From Streptococcus parasanguinis (GTDB lineage: Bacteria; Bacillota; Bacilli; Lactobacillales; Streptococcaceae): a stretch of 8,357 nt of DNA. The first letter of the stretch is position 1. Each line of letters begins with the position of its first letter. Of the stretch, positions 1 to 5,653 are shown one piece after another. A program made the position numbers and the translations under genes. The DNA lies in the NCBI GenBank assembly GCA_018365265.1, contig JAGZKI010000064.1:1-8357 (forward strand), in the 5' to 3' direction. The notes under the pieces were generated by a model. That model worked only from the letters and a program-made list of their open reading frames with translations, ran no database searches and was not told the DNA's origin.

Positions 1-96
1 TACGCTGATTTCATCAGCTTTTACAGCCCTACTCAACTGTGCGGAGGTGGGACGACGAAATCGAATTCTAACGAATTACCGATTTCTGTCCCACTC
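1..96. repeat. MITE-like intergenic repeat, partial copy (one half)
   Basis: This stretch is made of inverted repeats and has no plausible ORF. Positions 47-94 form a long imperfect hairpin: GTGGGAC (47-53) pairs with GTCCCAC (88-94), GAAATCG (57-63) with CGATTTC (80-86), and AATTC (64-68) with GAATT (73-77) around a 4-nt loop. Positions 1-17 are identical to 8341-8357 at the other end of the window. AGCCCTACTCAACTG (25-39) is nearly the reverse complement of the sequence at 8320-8335. The two window ends therefore look like complementary parts of one repeat class. The element begins at the stop codon of the gene at 97-549 and may act as its transcription terminator, although no good U-tract follows. 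The interspersed, mobile nature is inferred; the internal symmetry and terminal identity are seen directly. Confidence 0.65.
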
Positions 97-549
97 TCAA
101 TTCTCTTCTTTAAAATTTTTTAGTGAAAGGAGAAAGGCGATCCCGCAAATCACATGGAGTACTGCTACAACCCATTGAGAATAGAAATAAGCAGCAAATA
201 ATTGACTGTCGGTGAACATTTTTCCAAAAAGCCCCTTTACCAATCCCTCAAGAAACGGAATATTCTCACACACAGCAAGGATTGACGCAAGAAAGAGAAT
301 ACTGCCTGCCATCAAGAAAAGATTGGGAATCCACTTTTTAATCCTTTTCTCTTTTCTGAGAAAATACTTAGAAGCAATCGCTGCTAGAAAAACGAGGACA
401 TTCCATATGTTTAAGGCGATAAAATATCTAAAAGTATCCTTGTATGCGCCTATCGCCATAGCTAAAATCATGATAGGACCTAAAAAATTAATGGCACTTC
501 CCAATAGTGCAAAGAGGCCATCGACCAAAACCAGATACTTCTTCTTCAT
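97..549 (-). CDS. small four-helix membrane protein, unknown function
   Basis: I do not recognise this 150-residue protein. It has a lysine-rich N-terminus (MKKK) and four hydrophobic stretches, at about residues 6-34, 42-63, 73-94 and 117-143. A basic loop (RKEKRIKK, 65-72) lies between helices 2 and 3, and the tail is charged (KNFKEEN). By the positive-inside rule the ends and the basic loop would be cytoplasmic. No catalytic motif is visible. The ATG at 549 is supported by a GAGGTGAG ribosome-binding site just upstream and by a promoter at 572-599. The gene lies downstream of tRNA-Leu and its terminator. Its TGA stop overlaps the first bases of the repeat at 1-96, so the last residues could have been altered by the insertion. 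It is probably a real gene: the ORF is intact, with RBS, promoter and helical pattern. Function is unknown. Confidence 0.75.
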   Translation of the reverse strand: MKKKYLVLVDGLFALLGSAINFLGPIMILAMAIGAYKDTFRYFIALNIWNVLVFLAAIASKYFLRKEKRIKKWIPNLFLMAGSILFLASILAVCENIPFLEGLVKGLFGKMFTDSQLFAAYFYSQWVVAVLHVICGIAFLLSLKNFKEEN

Positions 550-571
550 TTTCTCACCTCATCTCACACCT

Positions 572-599
572 ATTCTACCACAAAGAAATTTGAAAACAA
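572..599 (-). promoter_or_regulatory. promoter for the four-helix membrane protein gene
   Basis: On the minus strand, TTGTTT (594-599) and TAGAAT (572-577) are separated by 16 nt, with an extended -10 TG one base upstream of TAGAAT. The -35 box overlaps the T-tract of the tRNA terminator, so the two signals share bases. Prediction only. Confidence 0.5.
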
Positions 600-622
600 A
601 AAAAGATAGCCAAAGCTATCTT
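598..622 (-). terminator. Rho-independent terminator of tRNA-Leu
   Basis: Transcribed leftwards, AAGATAGC and GCTATCTT (615-622 and 603-610) form an 8-bp stem around a 4-nt loop, followed by a run of seven U (598-604). It lies 7 nt past the mature tRNA end. Confidence 0.88.
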
Positions 623-629
623 CATCCGA

Positions 630-715
630 TGCGGAGAGAGGGACTTGAACCCTCACGACCTAAAGCGGTCACAGGATCCTTAGTCCTGCGCGTCTGCCAA
701 TTCCGCCATCCCCGC
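630..715 (-). tRNA. tRNA-Leu (anticodon AAG)
   Basis: The minus strand folds as a class II tRNA. The acceptor stem pairs GCGGGGA with TCTCCGC. The D-arm is GCG/CGC with GG in the loop. The anticodon stem CAGGA/TCCTG encloses the loop CTAAGGA, giving anticodon AAG. The long variable arm is GACC/GGTC around 6 nt, and the T-arm is GAGGG/CCCTC with loop TTCAAGT. The discriminator base is A73, as expected for leucine. CCA is not encoded, so it would be added by the CCA-adding enzyme. Anticodon AAG reads CUU, and A34 may be deaminated to inosine. The gene has its own promoter (732-760) and terminator (598-622), so it is a single-tRNA unit. Confidence 0.97.
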
Positions 716-731
716 GATTGAGTACTTTACT

Positions 732-760
732 AGTATATCAATCAACAACTTTTTTGTCAA
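732..760 (-). promoter_or_regulatory. strong sigma-A-type promoter of tRNA-Leu
   Basis: On the minus strand, a perfect TTGACA (755-760) and TATACT (732-737) are separated by exactly 17 nt. The expected start is about 10 nt upstream of the mature tRNA 5' end, leaving a short leader for RNase P to remove. The A/T-rich sequence upstream of the -35 could act as an UP element. Confidence 0.85.
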
Positions 761-801
761 GATTTTTTTCAAACTTTTTTCAGAGTTTGTCATTTTTTCA
801 C

Positions 802-834
802 AAAAAGGGAGCAGGTCCTTCGACCTGCTCCCTT
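802..834 (-). terminator. Rho-independent terminator of pyrG
   Basis: A 13-bp perfect GC-rich stem (805-817 with 822-834) with a 4-nt loop is followed, leftwards, by a run of five U. It begins 6 nt after the pyrG stop codon. Confidence 0.95.
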
Positions 835-839
835 GATTT

Positions 840-2453
840 TTATTTGCTATCGTGGTTTTCAACTGCCGCTGTGATAAAGGCTGTGTAAAGTCCTTCTGGG
901 CGGTTTGGACGGCTTGACAATTCTGGGTGGTATTGGCAAGCAACAAAGAATTTGTTTTCTGGGATTTCAACGATTTCGACCAAACGGTTGTCTGGTGAAA
1001 CGCCTGAGAAGACAAATCCTGCTTCTTCGAACTGTTCACGGAAAGCATTGTTAAACTCATAACGGTGACGGTGGCGACGTTGTACCACTTCTTGATTGTC
1101 ATAGGCAGCGGCTGCTTTTGATCCTCGTTTGAGTTTAGATGGGTAAAGACCGAGACGGAGCGTTCCTCCCATATCTTCCACATCGATTTGGTCTCGCATG
1201 ATATCGATAATTGGATACTTGGTTTCTGGATCCAATTCGGATGAATTGGCCCCTTCCAAGCCTAAAACGTGACGGGCAAATTCGATACAGGTTAACTGCA
1301 TACCCAAGCAGACACCCAACATTGGGACGTCCTGTTCACGCGCATACTTAATGGCTTGAATTTTTCCTTCTGTTCCCCGTTGACCAAAACCACCTGGGAC
1401 GATGATTCCATCCGCATCTCCAAGAAGTTCTGTCACATTCTCAGCTGTCACATCATTGGCATTGACCCAATTAATCTTGACTTCTGCATCGTTGGCATAC
1501 CCTGAGTGCTTCAAGGCCTCAACGACAGAAATGTAGGCATCTTGCAATTCTACGTATTTTCCAACCAAGGAAATCTTAACCTGTTTCTTGAGGTTCATGA
1601 CCTTGTCGACCATCGCAGACCATTCTGTCATATCTGCTGCAGGAACATCCAATTTCAAATGGTCACAAACGATTTGGTCCATATTTTGTGCTTGCAGGTT
1701 CAATGGGATTTGGTACAAATGTTCCACATCCAGTGACTCGATGACAGCTTCTGGTGCGACATCACAGAATTGAGCCAACTTGTTCTTAATTCCTTGACCA
1801 GCTGGTTTTTCTGTACGGATGACCAACATATTTGGTTGAATCCCAAGACCACGTAATTCTTTCACAGAGTGTTGCGTCGGCTTGGTTTTCATTTCTCCCG
1901 CAGCCTTCAAGTAAGGTAGAAGAGTGGTGTGGATGTACATAACGTTTTCAGCACCAACATCTGCCTTCATTTGACGAAGAGCTTCAAGGAATGGAAGGGA
2001 TTCAATGTCTCCAACTGTTCCCCCGACTTCTGTGATGATGACATCTGAATCCGTCGTCGTCGCTGCTCGTTTGATCTTTTCTTTCAAGGCATCTGTAATA
2101 TGTGGAATCACCTGTACCGTCGCACCCAAGTATTCTCCGCGACGTTCTTTGCGAAGGACTTCGCTATAAATTTTCCCTGTCGTCACATTTGAGTACTTAT
2201 TCAGATTGATATCAATGAAGCGTTCATAGTGACCAAGGTCCAAGTCTGTCTCTGCGCCATCGTCTGTGACAAATACTTCCCCGTGTTGGTAAGGGCTCAT
2301 CGTCCCTGGGTCAATATTGATATAAGGGTCAAATTTTTGGATGGTCACTTTCAATCCACGATTTTTGAGCAAGCGACCAAGACTTGCTGCGACAATCCCT
2401 TTCCCGATGGATGATACGACACCACCCGTGACAAAAATATATTTTGTTGACAT
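840..2453 (-). CDS. pyrG: CTP synthase (glutamine-hydrolysing)
   Basis: PyrG makes CTP from UTP, ATP and glutamine in the cytoplasm, the last step of de novo pyrimidine nucleotide synthesis. The 537-residue length is normal for the family. The N-terminal amidoligase domain (about 1-270) shows GGVVSSIGKG (10-19), the P-loop-like ATP site, then KFDPYINIDPG (40-50), DDGAETDLDLGHYERF (64-79) and EVGGTVGDIES (142-152), which supply Mg-ATP and UTP/CTP contacts. The C-terminal class I glutamine amidotransferase domain (about 290-535) has GVCLGMQL with nucleophile Cys382, and the His509/Glu511 pair in QYHPE. The ATG at 2453 follows GAGGAAAG at good spacing. The gene has a 105-nt leader with an attenuator and a CTP-sensing type of start site, and its own terminator. 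All key residues are present. Confidence 0.99.
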   Translation of the reverse strand: MSTKYIFVTGGVVSSIGKGIVAASLGRLLKNRGLKVTIQKFDPYINIDPGTMSPYQHGEVFVTDDGAETDLDLGHYERFIDINLNKYSNVTTGKIYSEVLRKERRGEYLGATVQVIPHITDALKEKIKRAATTTDSDVIITEVGGTVGDIESLPFLEALRQMKADVGAENVMYIHTTLLPYLKAAGEMKTKPTQHSVKELRGLGIQPNMLVIRTEKPAGQGIKNKLAQFCDVAPEAVIESLDVEHLYQIPLNLQAQNMDQIVCDHLKLDVPAADMTEWSAMVDKVMNLKKQVKISLVGKYVELQDAYISVVEALKHSGYANDAEVKINWVNANDVTAENVTELLGDADGIIVPGGFGQRGTEGKIQAIKYAREQDVPMLGVCLGMQLTCIEFARHVLGLEGANSSELDPETKYPIIDIMRDQIDVEDMGGTLRLGLYPSKLKRGSKAAAAYDNQEVVQRRHRHRYEFNNAFREQFEEAGFVFSGVSPDNRLVEIVEIPENKFFVACQYHPELSSRPNRPEGLYTAFITAAVENHDSK

Positions 2454-2500
2454 GTGCTTTCCTCTTCTTCTAATGTTGTAGAGGCCATTCCTCTTTGCAG

Positions 2501-2558
2501 AAAAAACAAAAATAGCTCCCTAATCCTTAGGGAGCTCCGACCTCAAAATGAGGTGCCC
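2501..2558 (-). promoter_or_regulatory. pyrG leader attenuator (GGGC start plus intrinsic terminator)
   Basis: The predicted transcript starts with GGGC (2558-2555). A small hairpin follows (ACCTCA/TGAGGT, 2540-2554), and then a 10-bp attenuator stem, AGCTCCCTAA (2536-2527 read leftwards) with TTAGGGAGCT (2523-2514), 3-nt loop, and a U-rich run down to 2501. The 5' arm of the attenuator holds the C/U-rich stretch CUCCCU. In Bacillus subtilis pyrG, low CTP makes RNA polymerase stall before C4 and add extra G residues; the G-run pairs with this kind of C/U-rich arm and blocks the terminator. All parts of that arrangement are visible here. The mechanism itself is inferred by analogy. Confidence 0.85.
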
Positions 2559-2565
2559 GAACAAT

Positions 2566-2594
2566 ATCTTACCGCAAATGGATTACTTTGTCAA
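2566..2594 (-). promoter_or_regulatory. pyrG promoter
   Basis: TTGACA (2589-2594) and TAAGAT (2566-2571) are separated by 17 nt on the minus strand. The first G of GGGC lies 8 nt after the -10 (start at 2558), the geometry required for the CTP-sensitive start. Confidence 0.88.
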
Positions 2595-2626
2595 ATTGAA
2601 AATTTCATGAAAATGATTTTCGCTGT

Positions 2627-3322
2627 TTACACGACCTTTTCCACTCCATTTTGTGTGACGAGAAATTTCTCAAATTGAAGCTGAGGCATGCAAAGAGCAA
2701 GGTCCTTGTGGATTCGTTCTAGCGCTTCTAAACGCATCTCGACTGACGTCTCGGTATTTCCTTGGATGACAAAGAGGGCGTTTTGCGTAGTCTCCTCAAA
2801 TTTGTAATGGTCACTATCGCGTACATCCAACCAAGCCAGAACTCCTTTTTGATCCCGGTAGACAGGATCTGTCGGTGCGACATGTTTTTCACTAGAAAGG
2901 ATAGGGAGAAAGAGATCGTCTCTTTGACTCACTGTAAATTCAATCGGTCCCTCAATCTTATCTAGGTCATGTCCTCCGATCGCGAGAAAAGACTTCAGAG
3001 ATTCGACATTATAGATATCGATGATACTATTAATCTGAGGCAGAGCACCACGATGCTGGATGTTTCGGATAAGAGCTAGGACTGTTGGAGGATTTTTCTT
3101 GATGCTACGCCCTACTTTTTGCAAGAGGTCTGTATAGCCTTTGATGACAGGGGATGCCGCTACTTCTTCTGTCTGACACTGGAGCGCCCATTGTTCAACT
3201 GCTTGCTTCTTTTCAAGAAAAGAAGGGGGCAGGACTGCTTGGGGATCCACATTTCTAGCAATTCCAACCACAACCGTATCAATACCAAGAGCTACTAAAC
3301 TTTGATCTAAACGAAAGTCCAT
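2627..3322 (-). CDS. free-standing B3/4-domain protein (PheRS beta-like editing domain)
   Basis: This 231-residue cytoplasmic protein resembles the B3/B4 domain of the phenylalanyl-tRNA synthetase beta subunit, here without the rest of the synthetase. In PheRS that domain clears Tyr-tRNA(Phe); whether stand-alone versions edit, bind tRNA or do something else is not established. Support comes from the stretch at about 57-215, especially ALPQINSIIDIYN (93-105), then SFLAIGGHDLDKIEG (111-125) and the acidic/aromatic segment around 160-175. No signal peptide or membrane segment is seen. The ATG at 3322 has a near-perfect AGGAGGT ribosome-binding site 7 nt upstream, and a promoter at 3358-3386. 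Only 33 nt separate its stop from the pyrG -35 box, and no convincing terminator lies between them, so read-through into the pyrG leader is possible. The family assignment is from motif memory; the biochemical role is unknown. Confidence 0.88.
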   Translation of the reverse strand: MDFRLDQSLVALGIDTVVVGIARNVDPQAVLPPSFLEKKQAVEQWALQCQTEEVAASPVIKGYTDLLQKVGRSIKKNPPTVLALIRNIQHRGALPQINSIIDIYNVESLKSFLAIGGHDLDKIEGPIEFTVSQRDDLFLPILSSEKHVAPTDPVYRDQKGVLAWLDVRDSDHYKFEETTQNALFVIQGNTETSVEMRLEALERIHKDLALCMPQLQFEKFLVTQNGVEKVV

Positions 3323-3357
3323 CTGAACACCTCCTATTTGGGAATCCTTACACGTTT

Positions 3358-3386
3358 ATCATACTCCATTTCGCCACTTTTTTCAA
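3358..3386 (-). promoter_or_regulatory. promoter of the B3/4-domain gene
   Basis: TTGAAA (3381-3386) and TATGAT (3358-3363) are separated by 17 nt on the minus strand, just downstream of the rpoE terminator and about 35 nt before the ATG. Confidence 0.72.
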
Positions 3387-3393
3387 TGCAAAC

Positions 3394-3424
3394 AAAAAGA
3401 AACAAGGAACAATTTCCCTGTTTC
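3394..3424 (-). terminator. Rho-independent terminator of rpoE
   Basis: An 11-bp stem (3414-3424 with 3399-3409, one G-U pair) with a 4-nt loop is followed, leftwards, by five U. It starts 7 nt past the rpoE stop. Confidence 0.9.
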
Positions 3425-3431
3425 ATATGAT

Positions 3432-4016
3432 TTATTCTTCTTCCTCGTCTTCAGAATCCTCTTCTTCGTCGTCTTCTTCGCTCAATTCAACTTCTTCACC
3501 CAAATCATCTGGTACGATTTCATTGATTTCAGCATCGTAAGCTTCGACTTCACTCTTTTCATCATCTGGATTTTCTTCATCATATGAAAGAGCTGGATCT
3601 GCTTCGTAAACTTCTTCGTCTTCTGGATCGTCGTCGTTGTAGTCGATCGCATCTTCGTCTCCATCCATGAAGGCATTTACACGTTTTTTCTTCCGTTTCT
3701 TAGGAGTTTCATCTTCGTCTGTTTCTTCAAGAGCGATGATTTCCTCGTCAACTTCATCGATGGCATACCATGAACGAAGACCCCATTTGTTATCTCCAAG
3801 TGGGATAAAGCTTCCATCTACATTCAATTCTGTGTAGAACAATGGGAGGGCTTCACGGATCTCGCTGTTTGATTTTTCAAGGTAATTTTGAATTTCATTT
3901 ACAAGATCGCTAAAGTACATTTCATGGTCACGTCCGCGTAATTCCAAAATCGCACGCGCCACTTCAATCATAGAAAGTTCACTTTTTTCTTGTCCAGCAA
4001 ATACTTCTAATTCCAA
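3432..4016 (-). CDS. rpoE: RNA polymerase delta subunit
   Basis: Delta is the small acidic RNA polymerase subunit of Firmicutes. It binds core enzyme, displaces nucleic acids, speeds recycling and makes initiation more sensitive to the starting NTP. The 194-residue product has the folded HARE-HTH domain at about 1-90 (MELEVFAGQEKSELSM start, then FSDLVNEIQNYL, and NKWGLRSWY at 76-84). A basic patch follows (KKRKKKR, 106-112), and then a long disordered acidic tail (about 115-194) ending in an almost pure Glu/Asp run. The start codon is TTG at 4016, placed by AAGGAG 8 nt upstream and by the conserved N-terminus; the next in-frame ATG, at codon 16, would cut into the domain. The gene is monocistronic, with promoter 4144-4172 and terminator 3394-3424. 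Its leader of about 120 nt is structured. Confidence 0.97.
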   Translation of the reverse strand: MELEVFAGQEKSELSMIEVARAILELRGRDHEMYFSDLVNEIQNYLEKSNSEIREALPLFYTELNVDGSFIPLGDNKWGLRSWYAIDEVDEEIIALEETDEDETPKKRKKKRVNAFMDGDEDAIDYNDDDPEDEEVYEADPALSYDEENPDDEKSEVEAYDAEINEIVPDDLGEEVELSEEDDEEEDSEDEEEE

Positions 4017-4054
4017 GGGTAAATCTCCTTATGTTTCATTTCCTAAATGGAGAA

Positions 4055-4122
4055 GGATCCGGTCTTGAACCTCATCCTATCCTCAATGATAGATTGAAAA
4101 CTTCTCGTCACTAAATCTATCA
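4055..4122 (-). other. structured rpoE 5' leader (two hairpins)
   Basis: The 5' untranslated region is long, about 120 nt from the predicted start near 4137. It holds a perfect 9-bp stem, TGATAGATT/AATCTATCA (4114-4122 with 4087-4095), with an 18-nt loop. A second stem (4069-4077 with 4055-4063) has a 2x2 internal mismatch and a 5-nt loop. Between this and the start, TCTCC could pair with GGAGA of the ribosome-binding site. No U-tract follows either hairpin, so any control would be translational or act on mRNA stability. I match it to no named riboswitch. Confidence 0.5.
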
Positions 4123-4143
4123 CGCATTTTATCGTTACACTCT

Positions 4144-4172
4144 ATTGTACGATAAATTTCCCCTTTCGTCAA
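4144..4172 (-). promoter_or_regulatory. rpoE promoter
   Basis: TTGACG (4167-4172) and TACAAT (4144-4149) are separated by 17 nt on the minus strand. It lies 30 nt downstream of the tig terminator. Confidence 0.85.
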
Positions 4173-4201
4173 AGGAAAATTCCAGGATTCTCCATGAAAT
4201 C

Positions 4202-4233
4202 AAAAAAAGAAGAGCCTCACGGCTCTTCTTTTT
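4202..4233 (-). terminator. Rho-independent terminator of tig
   Basis: GAAGAGCC/GGCTCTTC with flanking A/T pairs gives a stem of up to 13 bp (4204-4216 with 4221-4233) around a 4-nt loop. The U-run reads leftwards from 4208 to 4202. It begins 8 nt after the tig stop. Confidence 0.93.
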
Positions 4234-4241
4234 ATTCTCAA

Positions 4242-5525
4242 TTATTTTACTTTTGCTGTGCTTGTGATCACGTTCACTGCTTTCTTCACTGTGATGTCAT
4301 GTTTCAACATTTCTGGTGAAAGAAGGTTGCGAACTTGTTCAACTGGCATGTTGTAATCTGCTGCCAATTGTTCGATTTCAGCGTTGATTTCTTCTTCAGT
4401 TGCTTCGAAGCCTTCTGCTTTCGCTACTGCTTCAACCACAAGGTTTGTCTTCGTACGGCTTTCAGCTTCTGCTTCGTATTGTTTGTGAAGATCTTCTTGA
4501 GTTGTTCCAGTGATTTGGAAGTACATTTCAGGTGAGATACCTTGACGTTGCATGTTTCCAAGGAACTCGTTGATTGAACGGTGTACTTCTTCGTGGATCA
4601 TTTCTTCTGGAAGGTCAACGATTTCAGCATTTTCAACTGCAAGATCGATTGCTGCTGCTTCTACTGCATCATTGTATGCTTCTTCTTTAGCTGCTGCCAA
4701 TTCTTTGCGGTATTTTTCTTTCAATTCGTCAAGAGTTTCAACTTCTTCGTCGATGTCTTTTGCCAATTCATCGTCAAGAGCTGGTACTTCTTTTGCTTTT
4801 ACTTCGTGGATAGTTGTTACGAATTTCGCTTCTTTACCAGCAAGGTCAGCTGCTTGGTAGTCTTCTGGGAAGGTTACGATCACATCAACTGTTTCACCAG
4901 CAGAGTGTCCAACCAATTGGTCTTCGAAACCTGGGATGAATTGACCTGAACCAAGTCCAAGTGAGAAGTTGTCACCTTTACCACCGTCGAATTCAACACC
5001 GTCGATAGAACCTACGAAGTCGATCACAACTGTGTCACCTTCTGCTGCAGCACCTTCTTTAACAACCAATTCAGCCAAGTTGTTGCGTTCGCGTTCGATA
5101 CGAGCATCCACATCAGCGTCTGTTACTTCTTTAGAAACTTCTACTGATACTTCAAGGTCTTTGTAAGCACCCAATTTAACTTCAGGTTTTGTGACAACAG
5201 CTGCTGTCAATGTCCAGTCTTGACCTTTTTCCATAGATACAACATCAAAAGTTGGTTGTGCTACAACTTCGATTCCAGCTTCTTTAACAGCTGCTTCATA
5301 TGCTGCTGGAAGAAGATCGTTCAAAGCATCTTGGTAAAGTGCTTCTTCACCAAAACGTTGGTTGAAGATTGGACGTGGAATATGACCTTTACGGAATCCA
5401 GGTACGTTCAAAGTTTTCTTAACTGACTCAAACACACGGTCCAAAGCAGGTTTGATTTGCTCTTGGCTGATTGTGAAAGTCAATACACCGTGGTTAGTTT
5501 CTTTGTTTTCAAATGATACAGACAT
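4242..5525 (-). CDS. tig: trigger factor, ribosome-associated chaperone and prolyl isomerase
   Basis: Trigger factor binds at the ribosome exit tunnel and shields nascent chains. From the ATG at 5525 it is 427 residues, the usual size. The N-terminal ribosome-binding domain carries the signature GFRKGHIP (43-50). The FKBP-type PPIase domain lies at about 163-248 (GDTVVIDFVGSIDG, FSLGLGSGQFIPGFEDQL, VTFPEDY). The rest is the helical C-terminal chaperone domain, rich in Glu, Ala and Lys. An upstream in-frame ATG at 5624 would add 33 residues, but the extension (FCGKIIRNDYIILRR) is unlike the family. It would also read through the promoter, and AAGGAG stands 7 nt before the ATG at 5525, so I use the shorter form. 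It is a single-gene unit with promoter 5563-5590 and terminator 4202-4233. Confidence 0.98.
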   Translation of the reverse strand: MSVSFENKETNHGVLTFTISQEQIKPALDRVFESVKKTLNVPGFRKGHIPRPIFNQRFGEEALYQDALNDLLPAAYEAAVKEAGIEVVAQPTFDVVSMEKGQDWTLTAAVVTKPEVKLGAYKDLEVSVEVSKEVTDADVDARIERERNNLAELVVKEGAAAEGDTVVIDFVGSIDGVEFDGGKGDNFSLGLGSGQFIPGFEDQLVGHSAGETVDVIVTFPEDYQAADLAGKEAKFVTTIHEVKAKEVPALDDELAKDIDEEVETLDELKEKYRKELAAAKEEAYNDAVEAAAIDLAVENAEIVDLPEEMIHEEVHRSINEFLGNMQRQGISPEMYFQITGTTQEDLHKQYEAEAESRTKTNLVVEAVAKAEGFEATEEEINAEIEQLAADYNMPVEQVRNLLSPEMLKHDITVKKAVNVITSTAKVK

Positions 5526-5562
5526 TCTGTCTCTCCTTAAAATAATATAGTCATTCCTTATA

Positions 5563-5590
5563 ATTTTACCACAAAACTTTGAAATTGCAA
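5563..5590 (-). promoter_or_regulatory. tig promoter (extended -10)
   Basis: TTGCAA (5585-5590) and TAAAAT (5563-5568) are separated by 16 nt on the minus strand, with the extended motif TGG before the -10. Two overlapping 10-bp palindromes, GTTTTAAAAC (5591-5600) and AAAACGTTTT (5597-5606), abut the -35; they may be an A/T-rich UP element or a protein site. Confidence 0.7.
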
Positions 5591-5622
5591 GTTTTAAAAC
5601 GTTTTTGCCTCTCTTTTCATCC

Positions 5623-5649
5623 AAAAAAACTAGCCCTTTAAAGCTAGTT
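5623..5649 (-). terminator. Rho-independent terminator of the truA-pdxK operon
   Basis: AACTAGC (5649-5643 leftwards) pairs with GCTAGTT (5634-5628) around an 8-nt loop, followed by seven U down to 5623. It lies 4 nt after the UPF0340 gene stop and closes the four-gene operon. Confidence 0.88.
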
Positions 5650-5653
5650 CTGA

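Noticed and set aside
212..721. 169-codon ORF on the plus strand
   Set aside because: It is antisense to the membrane protein gene, crosses two promoters, a terminator and the tRNA, and has no ribosome-binding site or family resemblance.
680..1183. 167-codon ORF on the minus strand
   Set aside because: It overlaps the 3' part of pyrG in another frame, runs through the pyrG terminator and into the tRNA, and its translation is compositionally odd. It is a shadow ORF.
2453..2488. Possible upstream ORF starting at ATG 2488 in the pyrG leader
   Set aside because: The AGAGGA before it is too close to act as a ribosome-binding site, and the frame overlaps pyrG out of phase. The attenuator explains the leader better.
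2595..2626. Terminator for the B3/4-domain gene
   Set aside because: GAAAA/TTTTC can form a weak A/T-only stem but no U-tract follows, so it is not a credible intrinsic terminator.
3482..3676. 64-codon minus-strand ORF rich in Lys, Met and Thr
   Set aside because: It is the alternate-frame reading of the repetitive acidic tail of rpoE.
5597..5612. CcpA cre-like site near tig
   Set aside because: The CG-centred palindrome lacks the TG and CA ends of the cre consensus.
5526..5624. N-terminal extension of tig to an upstream ATG
   Set aside because: The extra 33 residues do not resemble trigger factor, they cover the predicted promoter, and the ATG at 5525 has a good AAGGAG site.
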